Assembly: GCA_039619475.1 (NCBI GenBank)
Contig: CM077115.1
Location: 557,534,374 to 557,598,373, forward strand
DNA: 64,000 bases
Source of the DNA: Icerya purchasi
Lineage: Eukaryota; Arthropoda; Insecta; Hemiptera; Monophlebidae
Direction of reading: 5' to 3'
A program made the position numbers and the translations under genes. Under the pieces are notes generated by a model. That model did not search any database. It was given only the letters and a program-made list of their open reading frames with translations, and was not told where the DNA came from. This document shows, one piece after another, positions 22,346 to 32,649 of the stretch (position 1 is the stretch's first letter; the number at the start of each line of letters is the position of its first letter).

Positions 22346-23475
22346 TTTTTTTTTTATTTTTTTTTTTTTTTTATAATGGGTTCGTCGACATGGACATTGG
22401 CCCAAGAACAGTGGAATAGAGAGAAAAGAGACACTCAGATCCTTACACGATCAGAGATAGCTGACAGAAAAGAATCGAGAGCTAGAATAACCGAAGGAGA
22501 AGGAAGGGAGAGAATGAATGAAGCACAGTATGGAGCGGGAATGCCGTTTTGTAAGAGGAAGGAATAAAAAGAAGCCTGTTCAGTTGATAATTACGAACAA
22601 ATGAAAACATTATATGATCGGGATCAGAAATACATTGATCGCCGGGAGGGTGCAATGGACAATAAGGAGAGAAGGCACGAGGGAATAACGGAACAATGAG
22701 GAAGGGAGCAAACTATGCCCAAAACGCAAGCGGCAAATCGCAGAGAGATTAGAACGGCGCATAGAAGGAAAGTTAATAAACCATGGAAAACGTGGAAGGG
22801 AAGGTTGAATATACAAGAAAAGGGAGTGCGGGTTGGAGAATGAGGAGACGTAGGAGTCAGACCACAGTTTGGAATGAGCAGCTGCAGACAGAAGGGAAAT
22901 ATTAGAAGTTGAGAAGGCAGGAAGAAACCTACCAGAAGAGGAAGATAATCGAGCGAATGAGTCAACAAACTCATTTCCCTCGATTCCGGAATGGCCAGGA
23001 ATCCAAAGGAAATCCGTTTGGATAAAGTGAGAAAGGAAAAGATCGTGAATTAAGGAACGAATAAGGAGAATGATACAGTCGGTAGAGTGAGAAGGGAGAG
23101 GAGATGTGATAGACTGCAGCACGCTTTGAGCGTCCGACAGGATAAGGAGATTGCTAGAAGCCGGAGAAGTTTTGATAAAAAGGAGGGCACGCAGAATAGC
23201 CGAAGATTCAGCATAAAAGATTGAACAAAAGGAGGGAAGTTTAAAGGACTCGAAGTAATTGAGAGAAGGACAGAAGAAAGCTGCACCAACACCATTGGGT
23301 CCCTTGGAGCCATCAGTGAAGATCAAAAAATGGTTGGGGAAAAAAGAGCGAAGATTCTGTTGGAATTCTGATCTAACAATGTGATGAAGAAGAGGTTTGG
23401 GAGGAACAGGTGAATAAAAGCAGTTAATAGGATGAAGCAGAGAGGAAAAATTGAAGGAGAAATAAGGGAGTTTAA
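22346..23475 (-). mobile_element. 5'-truncated LINE, RNase H family, copy 1
   Basis: On the minus strand the element runs from about 23475 to a poly(A) tail that appears as T-rich sequence at 22346-22374. It carries the RNase H domain (22610-23326) and a C-terminal tail with the Cys-Asp-Asp-His-Cys type motif, then ends in TTGGGCCAATGTCC...GAACCCA before the A run. The same 3' end recurs, very similar, at 57951-58273 and 60965-61476, so the family was active recently. The region upstream of RNase H, with the reverse transcriptase, is missing. Confidence 0.8.
22610..23326 (-). pseudogene. RNase H domain of LINE ORF2
   Basis: RNase H removes RNA from the RNA:DNA hybrid during retrotransposition. 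The 238-codon frame opens with IFTDGSKGPNGVGAAFF (catalytic Asp5), then FYAESSAILRAL (Glu40), LILSDAQSVL (Asp65) and WIPGHSGIEGNEFVDSFARL (Asp122), so all four acidic residues are present. A Ser-rich linker and a basic MRRSNLSAICRLRFGHSLLP block follow, as in Jockey/I-group LINEs. The last codons are shifted: the expected CISDPDHIMF motif is readable just after in another frame, so a frameshift near 22640 truncates it. It lacks its reverse transcriptase and cannot act alone. Confidence 0.8.
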
Positions 23476-23479
23476 AGCG

Positions 23480-24110
23480 TTAATCTTTTCAGTATCATTA
23501 ATATCAATGACTCATCTCGGTAAAAATACTGAATTCTATATTTTACTGATAGACTGAAATTATGTGAAACGTGAATTCAATATCCTAATCGCATCGATTA
23601 TTTACATATTTATTTTTAATTTAATCATTCAAACAAATTTCAACATTTAAAATAATAGCCGCTTTACCTACTGATAAAATGAATAGTCTCATAGCCGGGA
23701 AGAAATGATTCTATTTTACTTGTGTGCATGTTTTTCTTAGTATGACTTTTGTTAATAAATTTTGAGATTTAGTGACTGGGTTTCACTACTGCTCGCATGC
23801 ATCTGAGTTGCGATAAGGTGCTTCAGTTTTCGAAATTAATAAACGCATTTTCACCGTCTGTAAATTTTAATTCACTCAGTTTTAACACTTATGTGCACAC
23901 CCGGATATCCTTACCCTATGGATTTTATTGTTTTTTTAAAATTTTAAACAACAATAATTCACAGCCGTATTTTATATTAGATATTTATAAATGTAATTAG
24001 CGCGTTTACAGGTATCAAAACAAGTACAGGTAAAAAATTAGGCCAGGTAAACGTGCGGTAGGGATAAATCGTTTTCGATCGTTACTTTGTTTCATTACCT
24101 TTTTGATGAT
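23480..24110. other. AT-rich spacer
   Basis: No domain or repeat is recognised. Only a 67-codon chance frame at 23797-24000. Confidence 0.4.
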
Positions 24111-24129
24111 TATCAAACGCACTAGCAAC

Positions 24130-25249
24130 GCTTGTGCGAGAACAAAGCAGTTCCTATTCGAGATATATGGAACATGCTCAATAAAAATCTCTCGACAATG
24201 TGCAAACTCATCGAAAATCTGACGATCGACGAGCGGCTTTTTCCTTTTCGTGGTAGGACCAAATTCACGCAGTATATTCCATCGAAGCCGGCGAAGTATG
24301 GGATGATAAAAGTATGGTGGATATGCGACTCGGCGAATGCCTACCAAGACAAGGCATTTTGTGCATGGGGTAAACGAGGAATGTTGGCGAAGTAAATTAG
24401 GATGAAAGTGTCGTGAAGGATCTTGCGATAATGTATAAGAACTTTGGGAGAAAGATCTCGACAGATAACTTTTTTATTTCGCTGTCGCTTGCTAAACATC
24501 TAATCTCGTGAAATTTCATTATAATTGGCATATTGAAAAAAAATAAATCGACAAGCTTTCATGCCTTCAAAATCAAATGAGGAATTTTCATCGTTGTTTG
24601 GATTCTTCGCAAAAGTAACTTTATCTTTGTACGTGCCAAAAAAAAAGGTAAAGCTGTTATATTATTGCCTGCGATGCACACAGATAAGGCAGTGGCCAAC
24701 GACGCGAAAAAAAACCGGGTATGATTTTATTTTACAAGTATAAAGCTGGGGTCGATACGACGGACCAGATGGTTGGTCGGTACACGTGTCACCAACGCAC
24801 TAACCGCTGAACACTGTTTTTTTCTCTTAACATTGTTGATATAGCTTGTCTAGCTTCGTACGTAATTTATTACGAGAATAATAAAATGATACAAAAAAAA
24901 ACTCATGAAAAGAGGCTGTTTATAAGACAGCTGAGTGAAGAGCTCGCTATGCCTTTAGTTGAAGATAGATTTCAAAATAGACAAGTTATGCGGAATATCA
25001 TTCGTCGCAGTTGGGCATTGAGAGAGTATCTTAGACAGGCAAGTTTTATCTTGGACTGAGTTCCCGGCAAGGCTGTAACCTGCGCGAGACCCAACGAGCC
25101 GGATAAAAGTGACCGGATCGTGTCATCTGTGTTTTAAGCAAACAATAAAAAAACTCAGAAAAACTAGAAAAAGTTGTGCTAATTGTGAAAAGACAGTATG
25201 CGATGAACATTCGATAACAGTAACAAAATGTAAAGAGTGTGTGGAATAA
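24130..25249 (+). pseudogene. Decayed piggyBac transposase
   Basis: Three plus-strand frames together give the C-terminal two thirds of a piggyBac transposase, which cuts and pastes DNA at TTAA. Order: ENLTIDERLFPFRGRTKF and YIPSKPAKYGMIKVWWICD with the first catalytic Asp (codon 24327-24329); STDNFFISLSLAKHL with the second (24464-24466); YVPKKKVKLL or, in another frame, ILLPAMHTDKAV; KAGVDTTDQMVGRYTCHQRT with the third (24754-24756); RNIIRRSWALREYL; and at 25109-25249 the C-terminal zinc-binding domain, CHLCF...CANCEKTVCDEH...CKEC. At least three frameshifts and several stops kill it. The N-terminal part is missing and no TTAA-flanked terminal repeats were found. Confidence 0.85.
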
Positions 25250-25379
25250 GTAATGATCTATTTTTTTCCAATGTATATACGTATAAATAAATAAACTTTA
25301 CAGCATAATAATTTGTTATTATTTATATTTATTGTTTGTACAATAAATAATTTAATAGCATGATACTTATGTAATAACA

Positions 25380-26365
25380 ATGAAATTCCACTTAAATCGT
25401 ATTTTCATACAGGGGTATCCGGGTACCCAGATGTGGTTACAACTACACGACGTAACAGAGAAATATCAGATCAAAAAAGGAGTGAGACACGGTGACACCT
25501 TTTCGCCGAAACTATTTAATGCTACCCTTGAATACGCCCTGAGAAGGCTACAATGGGAAACCAATGGGATAAATATAAATGAAAATACATAAACCATCTT
25601 CGTTTTACGGACGACATCATACTAATAGCAAAAAACCAAGAATAGCTTCAAAAAATGATACTGCAACTAGAAAAAACGCTAAAAGAAATAGGTCTGAGAA
25701 TAAATCTAGAAAAAACGAAGGTTGTGAAATATGAAGAAGATGAAGAAAATGACATAAATATTAATTTAGAACAAGGTCCCGTAGAAACAGTAAACATCTT
25801 CGTATATTTAAGGAAGAAATTTACAACGGGGATGAACAGCGATGATACAGAAGAAGTCAAAAGAAGAATATAACTCGGATGGATAGTGTTTGGTAAAATG
25901 AAAAAGATTCTACAAAGCAAAATCAGTCCAGCGAACCGAGCTAAACTGTTTAATCAGTGCATTATACCAGTGTTGAGCTATGGAACTGAAACCTGGCCTT
26001 TAACAAAAGAATTGATGGATAAGATCGGAAAGGCGGAAAGGCAAATGGAACGTGTACTGCTGGGAATAAAGCTAAAGGACCAAATCGGGAATACTAATAT
26101 ACGGAAAAACACCGAGTTCGAGGACACCGTAGCCAGGATAGCAATAAACAAATGGAACTGAGCAGGGCACGTAGCACGAATGACAGACGGAAGATGGACG
26201 AAAGAGATATTGAATTGGCGATTAAACACTGGAAGGCGAAAACGAGGGAGACACCCAAGAAGATGGACAGATGACATAATAAGATGGATACTTGAGGCTC
26301 AGAACAGGCAACTGTGGACAAATTTGGGAGAGGCCTACGCTAAATATTGGTGTCAGAAGGCTTAA
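25380..26365 (+). pseudogene. 5'-truncated LINE reverse transcriptase and C-terminal domain
   Basis: Plus-strand frames read KFHLNRIFIQGYPGTQMWLQ, KGVRHGDTFSPKLFNATLEY and then, after a stop and shift, LRFTDDIILIAK with catalytic FTDD at 25604-25615. Frame 25655-25873 gives LEKTLKEIGLRINLEKTKVV. Frame 25886-26161 gives LFNQCIIPVLSYGTETWPLT, KAERQMERVLLGIKLKD and INKWN, a stop standing where AGHVARM should follow directly, and frame 26180-26365 gives RRKRGRHPRRWTDDIIRW. This is the palm, thumb and RW..GH..R C-terminus of a CR1/RTE-like ORF2, close in style to LINE Z. At least three lesions. It ends at KRRRY without a clear poly(A). Confidence 0.8.
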
Positions 26366-26588
26366 AAAAGAAGAAGATATATGTATACTTGCATAATTTT
26401 TTAAATAAAAAATCGGAGTTTTGTGCAAAGCTAAATTTTTTTAAATATTCGTCTTAAACACCATAGACCTAATTATCAACATTAAAGGTCCCGCGCATAG
26501 TATTGTTTACTACTATATTAGTTTTTACTTATTTTAAAAGATAAATTTATAGCTTTCACTTTAAATTGACTGTTTCTTGCATTCAGAA

Positions 26589-26593
<5 letters not shown>

Positions 26594-26620
<27 letters not shown>

Positions 26621-27010
26621 GGCCTGTCAACCGGGCATCTTTACCCAGAAACAAATTGTTAGGAGAAAGGAACAAATAATAGGAACAATCTGTGGAGAGG
26701 TATAAGATAAGACATAAGAGGCGCAAAATGGAGTAGGAAGGCCAAGTCTCAGCAAACTGAAGTAGAAAGCAGAACACTCAGCAGAAAGAAATCAACACTT
26801 AATAAACACACGATCAGCATCGCAAACATGCTCTTCGTTTGAGTAGAGTAGACAATATGGAGAGGCAACCGACGAAAAACGAAAACGAGAGGAAGATAAT
26901 AAAGTATGGCTTAAGAGCGCAGATGAATAACGGAGACAACAGAAGGACGAAGTGAAGGAAACAGAGAAAACCATAGGTTAACAGAAAGACACTAGATTGA
27001 ACAGACAGAT
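26594..27010 (-). mobile_element. LINE 3' end fragment with poly(A) tail
   Basis: T-rich at 26595-26621 on the plus strand, that is a 27-base poly(A) tail on the minus strand. Upstream of it the minus strand encodes SNEEHVCDADRVFIKC followed by a Leu/Ser-rich tail, the same C-x-D-x-D-x3-F-x-C ending as in the LINE copies at 22346, 57951 and 60965 but more diverged. A short hairpin (CTGGG/CCCGG) precedes the tail. It belongs to a related subfamily of the RNase H LINEs. Confidence 0.6.
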
Positions 27011-27352
27011 AGAAAGAACAATTGTTAGAGATCGATTGATCTTTATATTATGAAAATATAGTTTATTCATCACTTTGATGAGATTCACTTTTGATAATGA
27101 TTTTTAATTTTTTTAAATTTTATTTTTTATGGACATGGTATGTATATATGTAACTCGATCCCTTGGACCTCGTTTTGAAGATATTCCCTGGACTCCCAGT
27201 TGATAGTTCTTCTATAAGTATTATAAAAAGGGATATTTCAATCGACTGCGTCATTCTTAAAAAAACAATTAATTTACGATTTGCTTAGTTTTACGATTTT
27301 TACTATTTCTGAGGTAAGAATTATGCTATTAGTATATATATGTATATATATA

Positions 27353-27385
<33 letters not shown>

Positions 27386-27880
27386 GTAAAATGAAATATG
27401 TTTGCTAATTTCTATAACGCATATTGATATTATTTGAAAATCCTTATTTTATCAATTTGATTCGCTACATGCGCAGAAACTTAAAATTTCTTTTACTCTT
27501 AACGAAAGTAAATAAGTGAATAAACAAATAAAAAAATAGCAAACAACAAACTCGAGTTAAACGGCGGGCGTTGAAGTTGTAAAAAAAGCAAGTTCTAATT
27601 GGCATGACACGTAAGTGTTTTGCGTTGTATTATTATTATTTAATAATGAATTATGAAAGATGTTTTTCCTCCCATTGTCTCGTTAATTATTCTAAGATAA
27701 TATTCAGTTTTAAATTTCTGCGTGTGCAAAAAATAACTTTTTTAAAGATCGAAGATTGGATTTAAGAACTGTGTAGTTTAATTTTCACTCTTAGGTCAAT
27801 TGATAAACATTTTAAACCTAATTACAAGGGGGTGCTTCTTTTGTGAACGGCAATGGCTGAAATTATGAATGTTTGTTTTA
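27010..27880. other. AT-rich spacer with microsatellite
   Basis: Includes (TA)n near 27331-27352 and the (ATT)n array at 27352-27385. No genes or repeats recognised. Confidence 0.45.
27352..27385. repeat. (ATT)n microsatellite
   Basis: About eleven uninterrupted ATT units. Confidence 0.95.
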
Positions 27881-27887
27881 CTTTTTG

Positions 27888-29872
27888 TAATTTTTTTTTT
27901 TTTTTTTTAAATAAATTTACAAATATAAATCTGGGCGCCGTGTGTAACTACCTGGGCTATTACGGCACCTAGACTCACTGGAAATTACAGAAGACGGTGC
28001 AGTCTGTTGGATGCAGCAAAAATTCAACACTGCCCGAACACAAATCGGGTGGTTCGACAACAGACGATGGGGTGAGGTATAACTAGAAGTACGGGAAGTA
28101 TGTCAGCACCATTTCGACAGATGTTCTACTGTTAGCGAGGCCATGAACCCGCAAAGAGGACAGGTAGACGAAGGGGGAGCTCCTTCAAAGGCGTAATTGT
28201 GGGACAGTGCAGTGTGCCCCAGGCGTAGTCTTGACAGGTCGAGAAACCCCTACGTGAGACGGGGAACGGCGGCCACCATGGGTCAGTGTTCAACTGTATG
28301 GATCTGAGCCAGGTCGTTTGTTCTGACCATAGGTTGCTCCACTCTTCGGAAAAGTGCATCAGAAAGACTGATGGTCCTAATTGAGGCAATACGGCGGTGA
28401 ATGGCATCGGGTTAGATCGAGTTGCCTTAGCAGCTAAGTTAACCCGCTCATTGCCAGGAATCCCAACATTGCCAGAGACCCATAAGAATGTGACATATAC
28501 CTCAGGTCGTGAAAGTTCGATAAGTTCTTTATTTTAATTAGTAGAGGGTTGCAACTGTTTGGGCTCTAGATGGCTTTTGATAGATTGGAATGAGTCTGTG
28601 CTAGAAGAATATGTCTGAAGACAAAGAAGGATGCCAAACATTTCCGCCCCTAAAACAGAGTAGTAGTCGTTTATACTACTTGAGACATGGATATAGAAAG
28701 GTTAGATGTTCTTAAGGAATTTGTTGAAGTTATGTTTATAGATGTTAGGACATGATTCCAGGGCACTGCAGTGGTCGGATTAACATGATGGTCGCTCACA
28801 TTTATGCCTACCTTAGAAAGGAAAGTTAAAGCCTTGACACCAATAGATCGCCAGGAAAGGATGGGTAGAGGATATGGGAATTACTGGTGGAAAATTGATA
28901 TGGTAATGGATAACGAAAGGAATCTCGAAAGGTGAGATAATCATGAATAATAGATAAAGGAGGAAGTCCCGCCAAAGCATACACGTCCAACGAATGAGAA
29001 GTCCGGTGCGCTCCAAACGTAAAGAAGTATTATGGATAGGATCGATAGATTTTAAGTGTTTTATTAGCAGTGGAATACGCCTGGCAACCATATGGCAGTT
29101 TATTTAAGATAAGGGCTTTGCATACCGATAACAGCAGTTTCGGGTCTGTATTGTACTTGTGACTGGATAAACATTTCAAGATGGATAAGGATTTCAAGCA
29201 ACTACTTTTAAGGATAGATATGTGTGGGGCCCACGATAATCATTCATCGAACGTTAGACCCAGGAACTTTATGGAAGGAAGGAATGGGATAGGTACATGT
29301 TTTAAGTATAGGGTGATATCGGGATTGGAAATAGGACGACGCGTCTTTAGGAATTGGGCACATGCAGTTTTTGAGGATGAGAAATCCTAGCCATTTTTTT
29401 CCGCCCAGTTTTGTAATCTATTGACCGTTGACTGTAGGATAGACATCGTATTAGCGAGGAAGTTTGAGAGAAGAGAAATGTTAAGGTCGTCCAATTAACA
29501 CATGGACTGTTACCGGTGTCCTTATGTAATCTGCTATATCGTTTATATAAAGGATAAACAAGGCTTAAAGGCGAACACTGTGGAATTCCATTTCCAGTTG
29601 TGAAGAATGAAGTTAGTGAAGAGCCTATTCTCACTTGAATATGTTTATTAGTGAGGAAGCTCTGGATAAAATTGCCCATATTACCGCTAATTCCGGCGTT
29701 CTTCAGTTTTTTAAGTACTCCATATCGCTATATGCGGTCGTAAGTTTTCTCTGTGTCAAAAAAGTCCGAGTAGAGATGCTATGATCTGCTGTGGGCTGTT
29801 AGGATTTGCCTTTGTAGGCTAAGAAGATGAACGAGTGCAGATTTATGAATGCGTATTATATTCGAGTGAGCA
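27888..29872 (-). mobile_element. 5'-truncated LINE (RT, RNase H, zinc-binding tail), inverted copy
   Basis: The minus strand runs from reverse transcriptase remains (FFDTEKTYDRI near 29750, MGNFIQSFLTNKHIQVRIG at 29679, TTGNGIPQCSPLS near 29600) through KHLKSIDPIHNTSLR near 29045 and a decayed RNase H to FLMHFSEEWSNLWSEQTTWL (28360 region). It ends in a hairpin at 27931-27972 and a poly(A) tail at 27888-27908. The section from about 29050 to 27888 matches the plus-strand copy at 30426-31823. Many stops make it dead. The two copies face each other head to head across about 550 bp. Confidence 0.75.
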
Positions 29873-29879
29873 TTTTTAA

Positions 29880-30265
29880 GTTGTTTATTTTAAAGTTTAA
29901 ATGTGATTGAGAATGAATAAATTTAATAGACAAAAGCATTAAACAAATAATGAATTTACAAGTATTTATTCCCTAATAAGTAACGGGTAATTTGAAAAAA
30001 GAAATCGCAAAGTTAAAAAAAAAAACCTATTCTACAATTTTTATTTTCAAATTATGTTTAGTTTTTTTGTTTTTTTTTGTTTTTTTAAATTCATATGGTT
30101 AATCAATCATTTATAACTATCTTAATATTTTCCTTATTAACTATTATGACTGTTATTTAAGATCTCATTTTCATCATTTTTTATGAAATTGCCGTAATGA
30201 ATTGAAATTCTTCTTTCCTTACACAGGTTTATTTTCTGCGATCATCACATCTGCGTATTGTTTTA
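29880..30265. other. AT-rich spacer between inverted LINE copies
   Basis: No coding or repeat signal apart from an A run near 30016 and T/G tracts near 30061-30085. Confidence 0.4.
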
Positions 30266-30268
30266 TAA

Positions 30269-30425
30269 CAGGCCCGTGCCCAGAATTTTAAGGGGGGGGG
30301 GGTGAAAATTTTCTGTGCATATTTTATAAATAACAATACATTTTTCACTAATATTCATACTATTAATAATTTCCATCATTTTGATGTATATATTAATTTG
30401 CATAAATGAATTACCCCGTATATGA
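30269..30425 (+). mobile_element. hAT-like MITE, interrupted by a LINE
   Basis: The left end CAGGCCCGTGCCCAGAATTT followed by a G run is a typical hAT-style terminus. The next 150 bp are the reverse complement of 38857-39016. Similarity stops at CCCCGTATATGA (30425), where the LINE starts, and resumes right after the LINE poly(A) with TAATAAAAATTACATAT (about 31824-31850). So this is one MITE cut by the LINE insertion. Its right end beyond about 31860 is not clear. Confidence 0.65.
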
Positions 30426-31683
30426 TCCTGAGTAAACTGTCATACGGTTGTCAGGTGTATTCTTCGGCTAATAAAACTCTTCTAAAATCTATCGATCCTA
30501 TCCATAATACTTCTTTACGTATCATACTTGGGGCGCACCGAACTTCTCCTTCGTTGGGCGTTTGTGCTTTGGTGGGCCTTCCTCCTTTATCTATTATTCG
30601 CGATTATCTCACCTTTCGAGATTCTTTTCGTTATTCCTTACCAGATCATTTTTCCACCAGTAACTCCCAAATCCCATTCCCATCCTTTCCTGGCGATCCA
30701 TTGGTCAAGGCTTTAACTTTTCTTTCTAAGGTAGGCATAAATTGGAGCGATCACCATGTTAATCCGACCGCTTTAGCGCCCTGGATTCATGTCTCAACAT
30801 CTATGAACATATCTTTAGCAGATCCCTTAGGAGCATCTAACCTTTCTATACCCATGGCTCAAGTAGTATCAAATAAACTCGCCTCCTTCCCTAACTACAT
30901 TCACATGTACACAGACGCAGCTAAAGTGAGTCCTACTAATTCTCCTTCACCAACCGCATGCGCTTATGAAATTGGAGGTGTAACGTACACCGAGCGCCTA
31001 AACGACTACTGCTCTACTTTAGAGGCAGAAATGTTTGGGATCCTTCTTTGCCTTGAGACATATTCTTCCAACCCAGCGTCTCAAAATGCCTTTCTGATTA
31101 CAGACTCACTTCAATCTATAAAAGCCATCCAGAGTCCAGAGACAGTTGCAACTCTCTAATAATTAAAATAAAAAACCTCCTATTCCAACTTTCACGCTCT
31201 GAGGTATATGTCACATTCTTATGGGTTCCTGGTCATGTTGGGGTTCCCGGCAATGAGCGGGTTGACTTGGCTGCTAAGGCAGCTCTATCTAGCCCGATGC
31301 CGTTTAACGCCTTACTGCCTCGTTTTGGCGCATCAGTCTTTCTGATGCACTTTGCTGAGGAGTGGAGCAAACTATGGTCAGAACAAACAACCTGGCTCAG
31401 ATCCATAAAGTCGGACACCGACCCATGGTGGCCGCCGTTCCCCGTCACACGTAGGGATTTCTCGATCTTATCGAGACTGCGTCTGGGACACACTGCACTA
31501 TCACACAATCACGTCTTTGAAGGAGTTCCCCGTCCGGTCACTTGCCCTCTGTGCGGGTTCATGGCCTCACCAACTGTAGAGCATCTGCTGAAATGGTGCC
31601 GGCATACTTCCCGTACTTCTAGTCATACCTCACCCCACCGTCTGTTGTCGAACTACCCCCGGATTGTGTTCGGGCAGTGTTGA
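30426..31683 (+). pseudogene. ORF2 C-terminal half of LINE (RNase H and zinc-binding tail)
   Basis: The first frame (to 31159, 245 codons when read from 30422) begins ILSKLSYGCQVYSSANKTLL, the end of the reverse transcriptase thumb, and includes RNase H residues MYTDAAKVS (Asp165), TLEAEMFGILLCLETY (Glu203) and LITDSLQSIKAI (Asp228). A frameshift near 31155 moves the rest: FLWVPGHVGVPGNERVDLAA, then 31267-31683 with WLRSIKSDTDPWWPPFPVTR, FSILSRLRLGHTALSHNHVF and the metal-binding CPLCGFMASPTVEHLLKWC (C-x2-C-x9-H-x4-C). One frameshift is the only obvious lesion in this part. It would need the missing N-terminal domains to act. Confidence 0.8.
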
Positions 31684-31823
31684 ATTTTGCAGCATCGAAC
31701 AGACTGCACCGCCTTCTTTAATTTCAAGTGAGTCTAGGTGCTGTAATAGCCCAGGTAGTTACACACGGCGCCTAGATTTATATTTATAAATTTAGTATTA
31801 TAAAAAAAAAAAAAAAAAAAAAA
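30426..31823 (+). mobile_element. 5'-truncated LINE (RT end, RNase H, zinc-binding tail)
   Basis: This LINE copy starts inside the reverse transcriptase thumb and keeps the RNase H, the C-terminal tail, a 3' hairpin at 31734-31775 and a poly(A) of about 22 bases at 31802-31823. The 5' truncation is typical of incomplete target-primed reverse transcription. It interrupts the MITE that starts at 30269, so it is younger than that element. It is the better preserved partner of the inverted copy at 27888-29872. Confidence 0.8.
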
Positions 31824-31975
31824 ATAATAAAAATTACATATTAATGAAAGCAGTCCGTTTATCTATAATTTTTTTTTTTCTCTCTAAAGCCGTAAATTGA
31901 GTGTACGAACTATATCGCAAGAATTCTTTTTTTAGTTTTTTCCGTGGGTCCCTGCAAATATCAAGTAACTGCACA

Positions 31976-32334
31976 CAGGCCTGGATTTATGGGTGGGCTA
32001 GGGGGGACAGTAGCTTCGGTCCCCGCCTTATAAAGGGACCCCCAAGAGGCTCCAGCAGGGATGGTTAAACGTGCAATAATAGATGTTTTTCCGATCATTT
32101 ATGTTGCATATAGAATATTTGTAACTAAACCGATTACAAATTGTGAGGCGGAAAGATCTTTTTTTTTCGATATTAAAAAAAATAAAAAACGTGTACAGAT
32201 CAACTATGCTAAATGATAGATTATCGCGGCATTATCAAGATTAACGATCGAAACAGATTTTATCCGTTCAGTAGATTTTAACGATATTATAGAAGAATTT
32301 GCAGGAAAAAAAACAAGAAAAAAATTAATTGTTT

Positions 32335-32402
<68 letters not shown>

Positions 32403-32636
32403 GCATATATATATATATATTTTTTTTTTTGGCATCGAGAATTCTACCCATTGTCTATATATTTAGTTTTGTTTACATTAATAATTATATGTTAATTCGT
32501 GAATTCAAAATAATATAATTAAATTAAATTAAAAATAATTTAGTTATCCTATAAAACTGATGATTTTGTCACTTCTTAAAAGGGCCCCTAATATTTCCAT
32601 ACCCCCGGGGCCTATCATACACTTAATTCGGGCCTG
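31976..32636 (+). mobile_element. Internally deleted hAT transposon with transposase remnant
   Basis: The ends are inverted: CAGGCCTGGATTTATGGG at the left, and on the minus strand CAGGCCCGAATTAAGTG at the right. Inside, about 32130-32336, plus-strand frames give ITNCEAERSFFFDI, then after shifts STMLNDRLSRHYQD and ALSRLTIETDFIRSVDFNDI followed by EEFAGKKTRKK. This is the hAT dimerisation domain (A-E-R-S-F, LRSTM, R-L-x2-L, I-E-x-D), the last part of the transposase. Everything upstream is deleted. An (AT)n array at 32341-32396 has grown in the old 3' flank of the gene. The element is non-autonomous. Confidence 0.8.
32341..32396. repeat. (AT)n microsatellite inside the hAT element
   Basis: Twenty-eight AT units, then a shorter array to about 32420. 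Confidence 0.95.
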
Positions 32637-32649
32637 ACTGCACGGGTTA

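Larger units (their letters stand above)
31968..32644. repeat. 8-bp target-site duplication of hAT element
   Basis: ACTGCACA at 31968-31975 and ACTGCACG at 32637-32644 flank the element at 31976-32636, with one mismatch in the last base. Eight bases is the size made by hAT transposases. Confidence 0.7.

Noticed and set aside
22274..22567. 97-codon plus frame, nearly repeated at 58059-58250 on the minus strand
   Set aside because: Shared protein-like similarity arises because both are antisense shadows of the same LINE tail.
24015..24347. 110-codon minus-strand frame
   Set aside because: Antisense shadow of the piggyBac transposase remnant.
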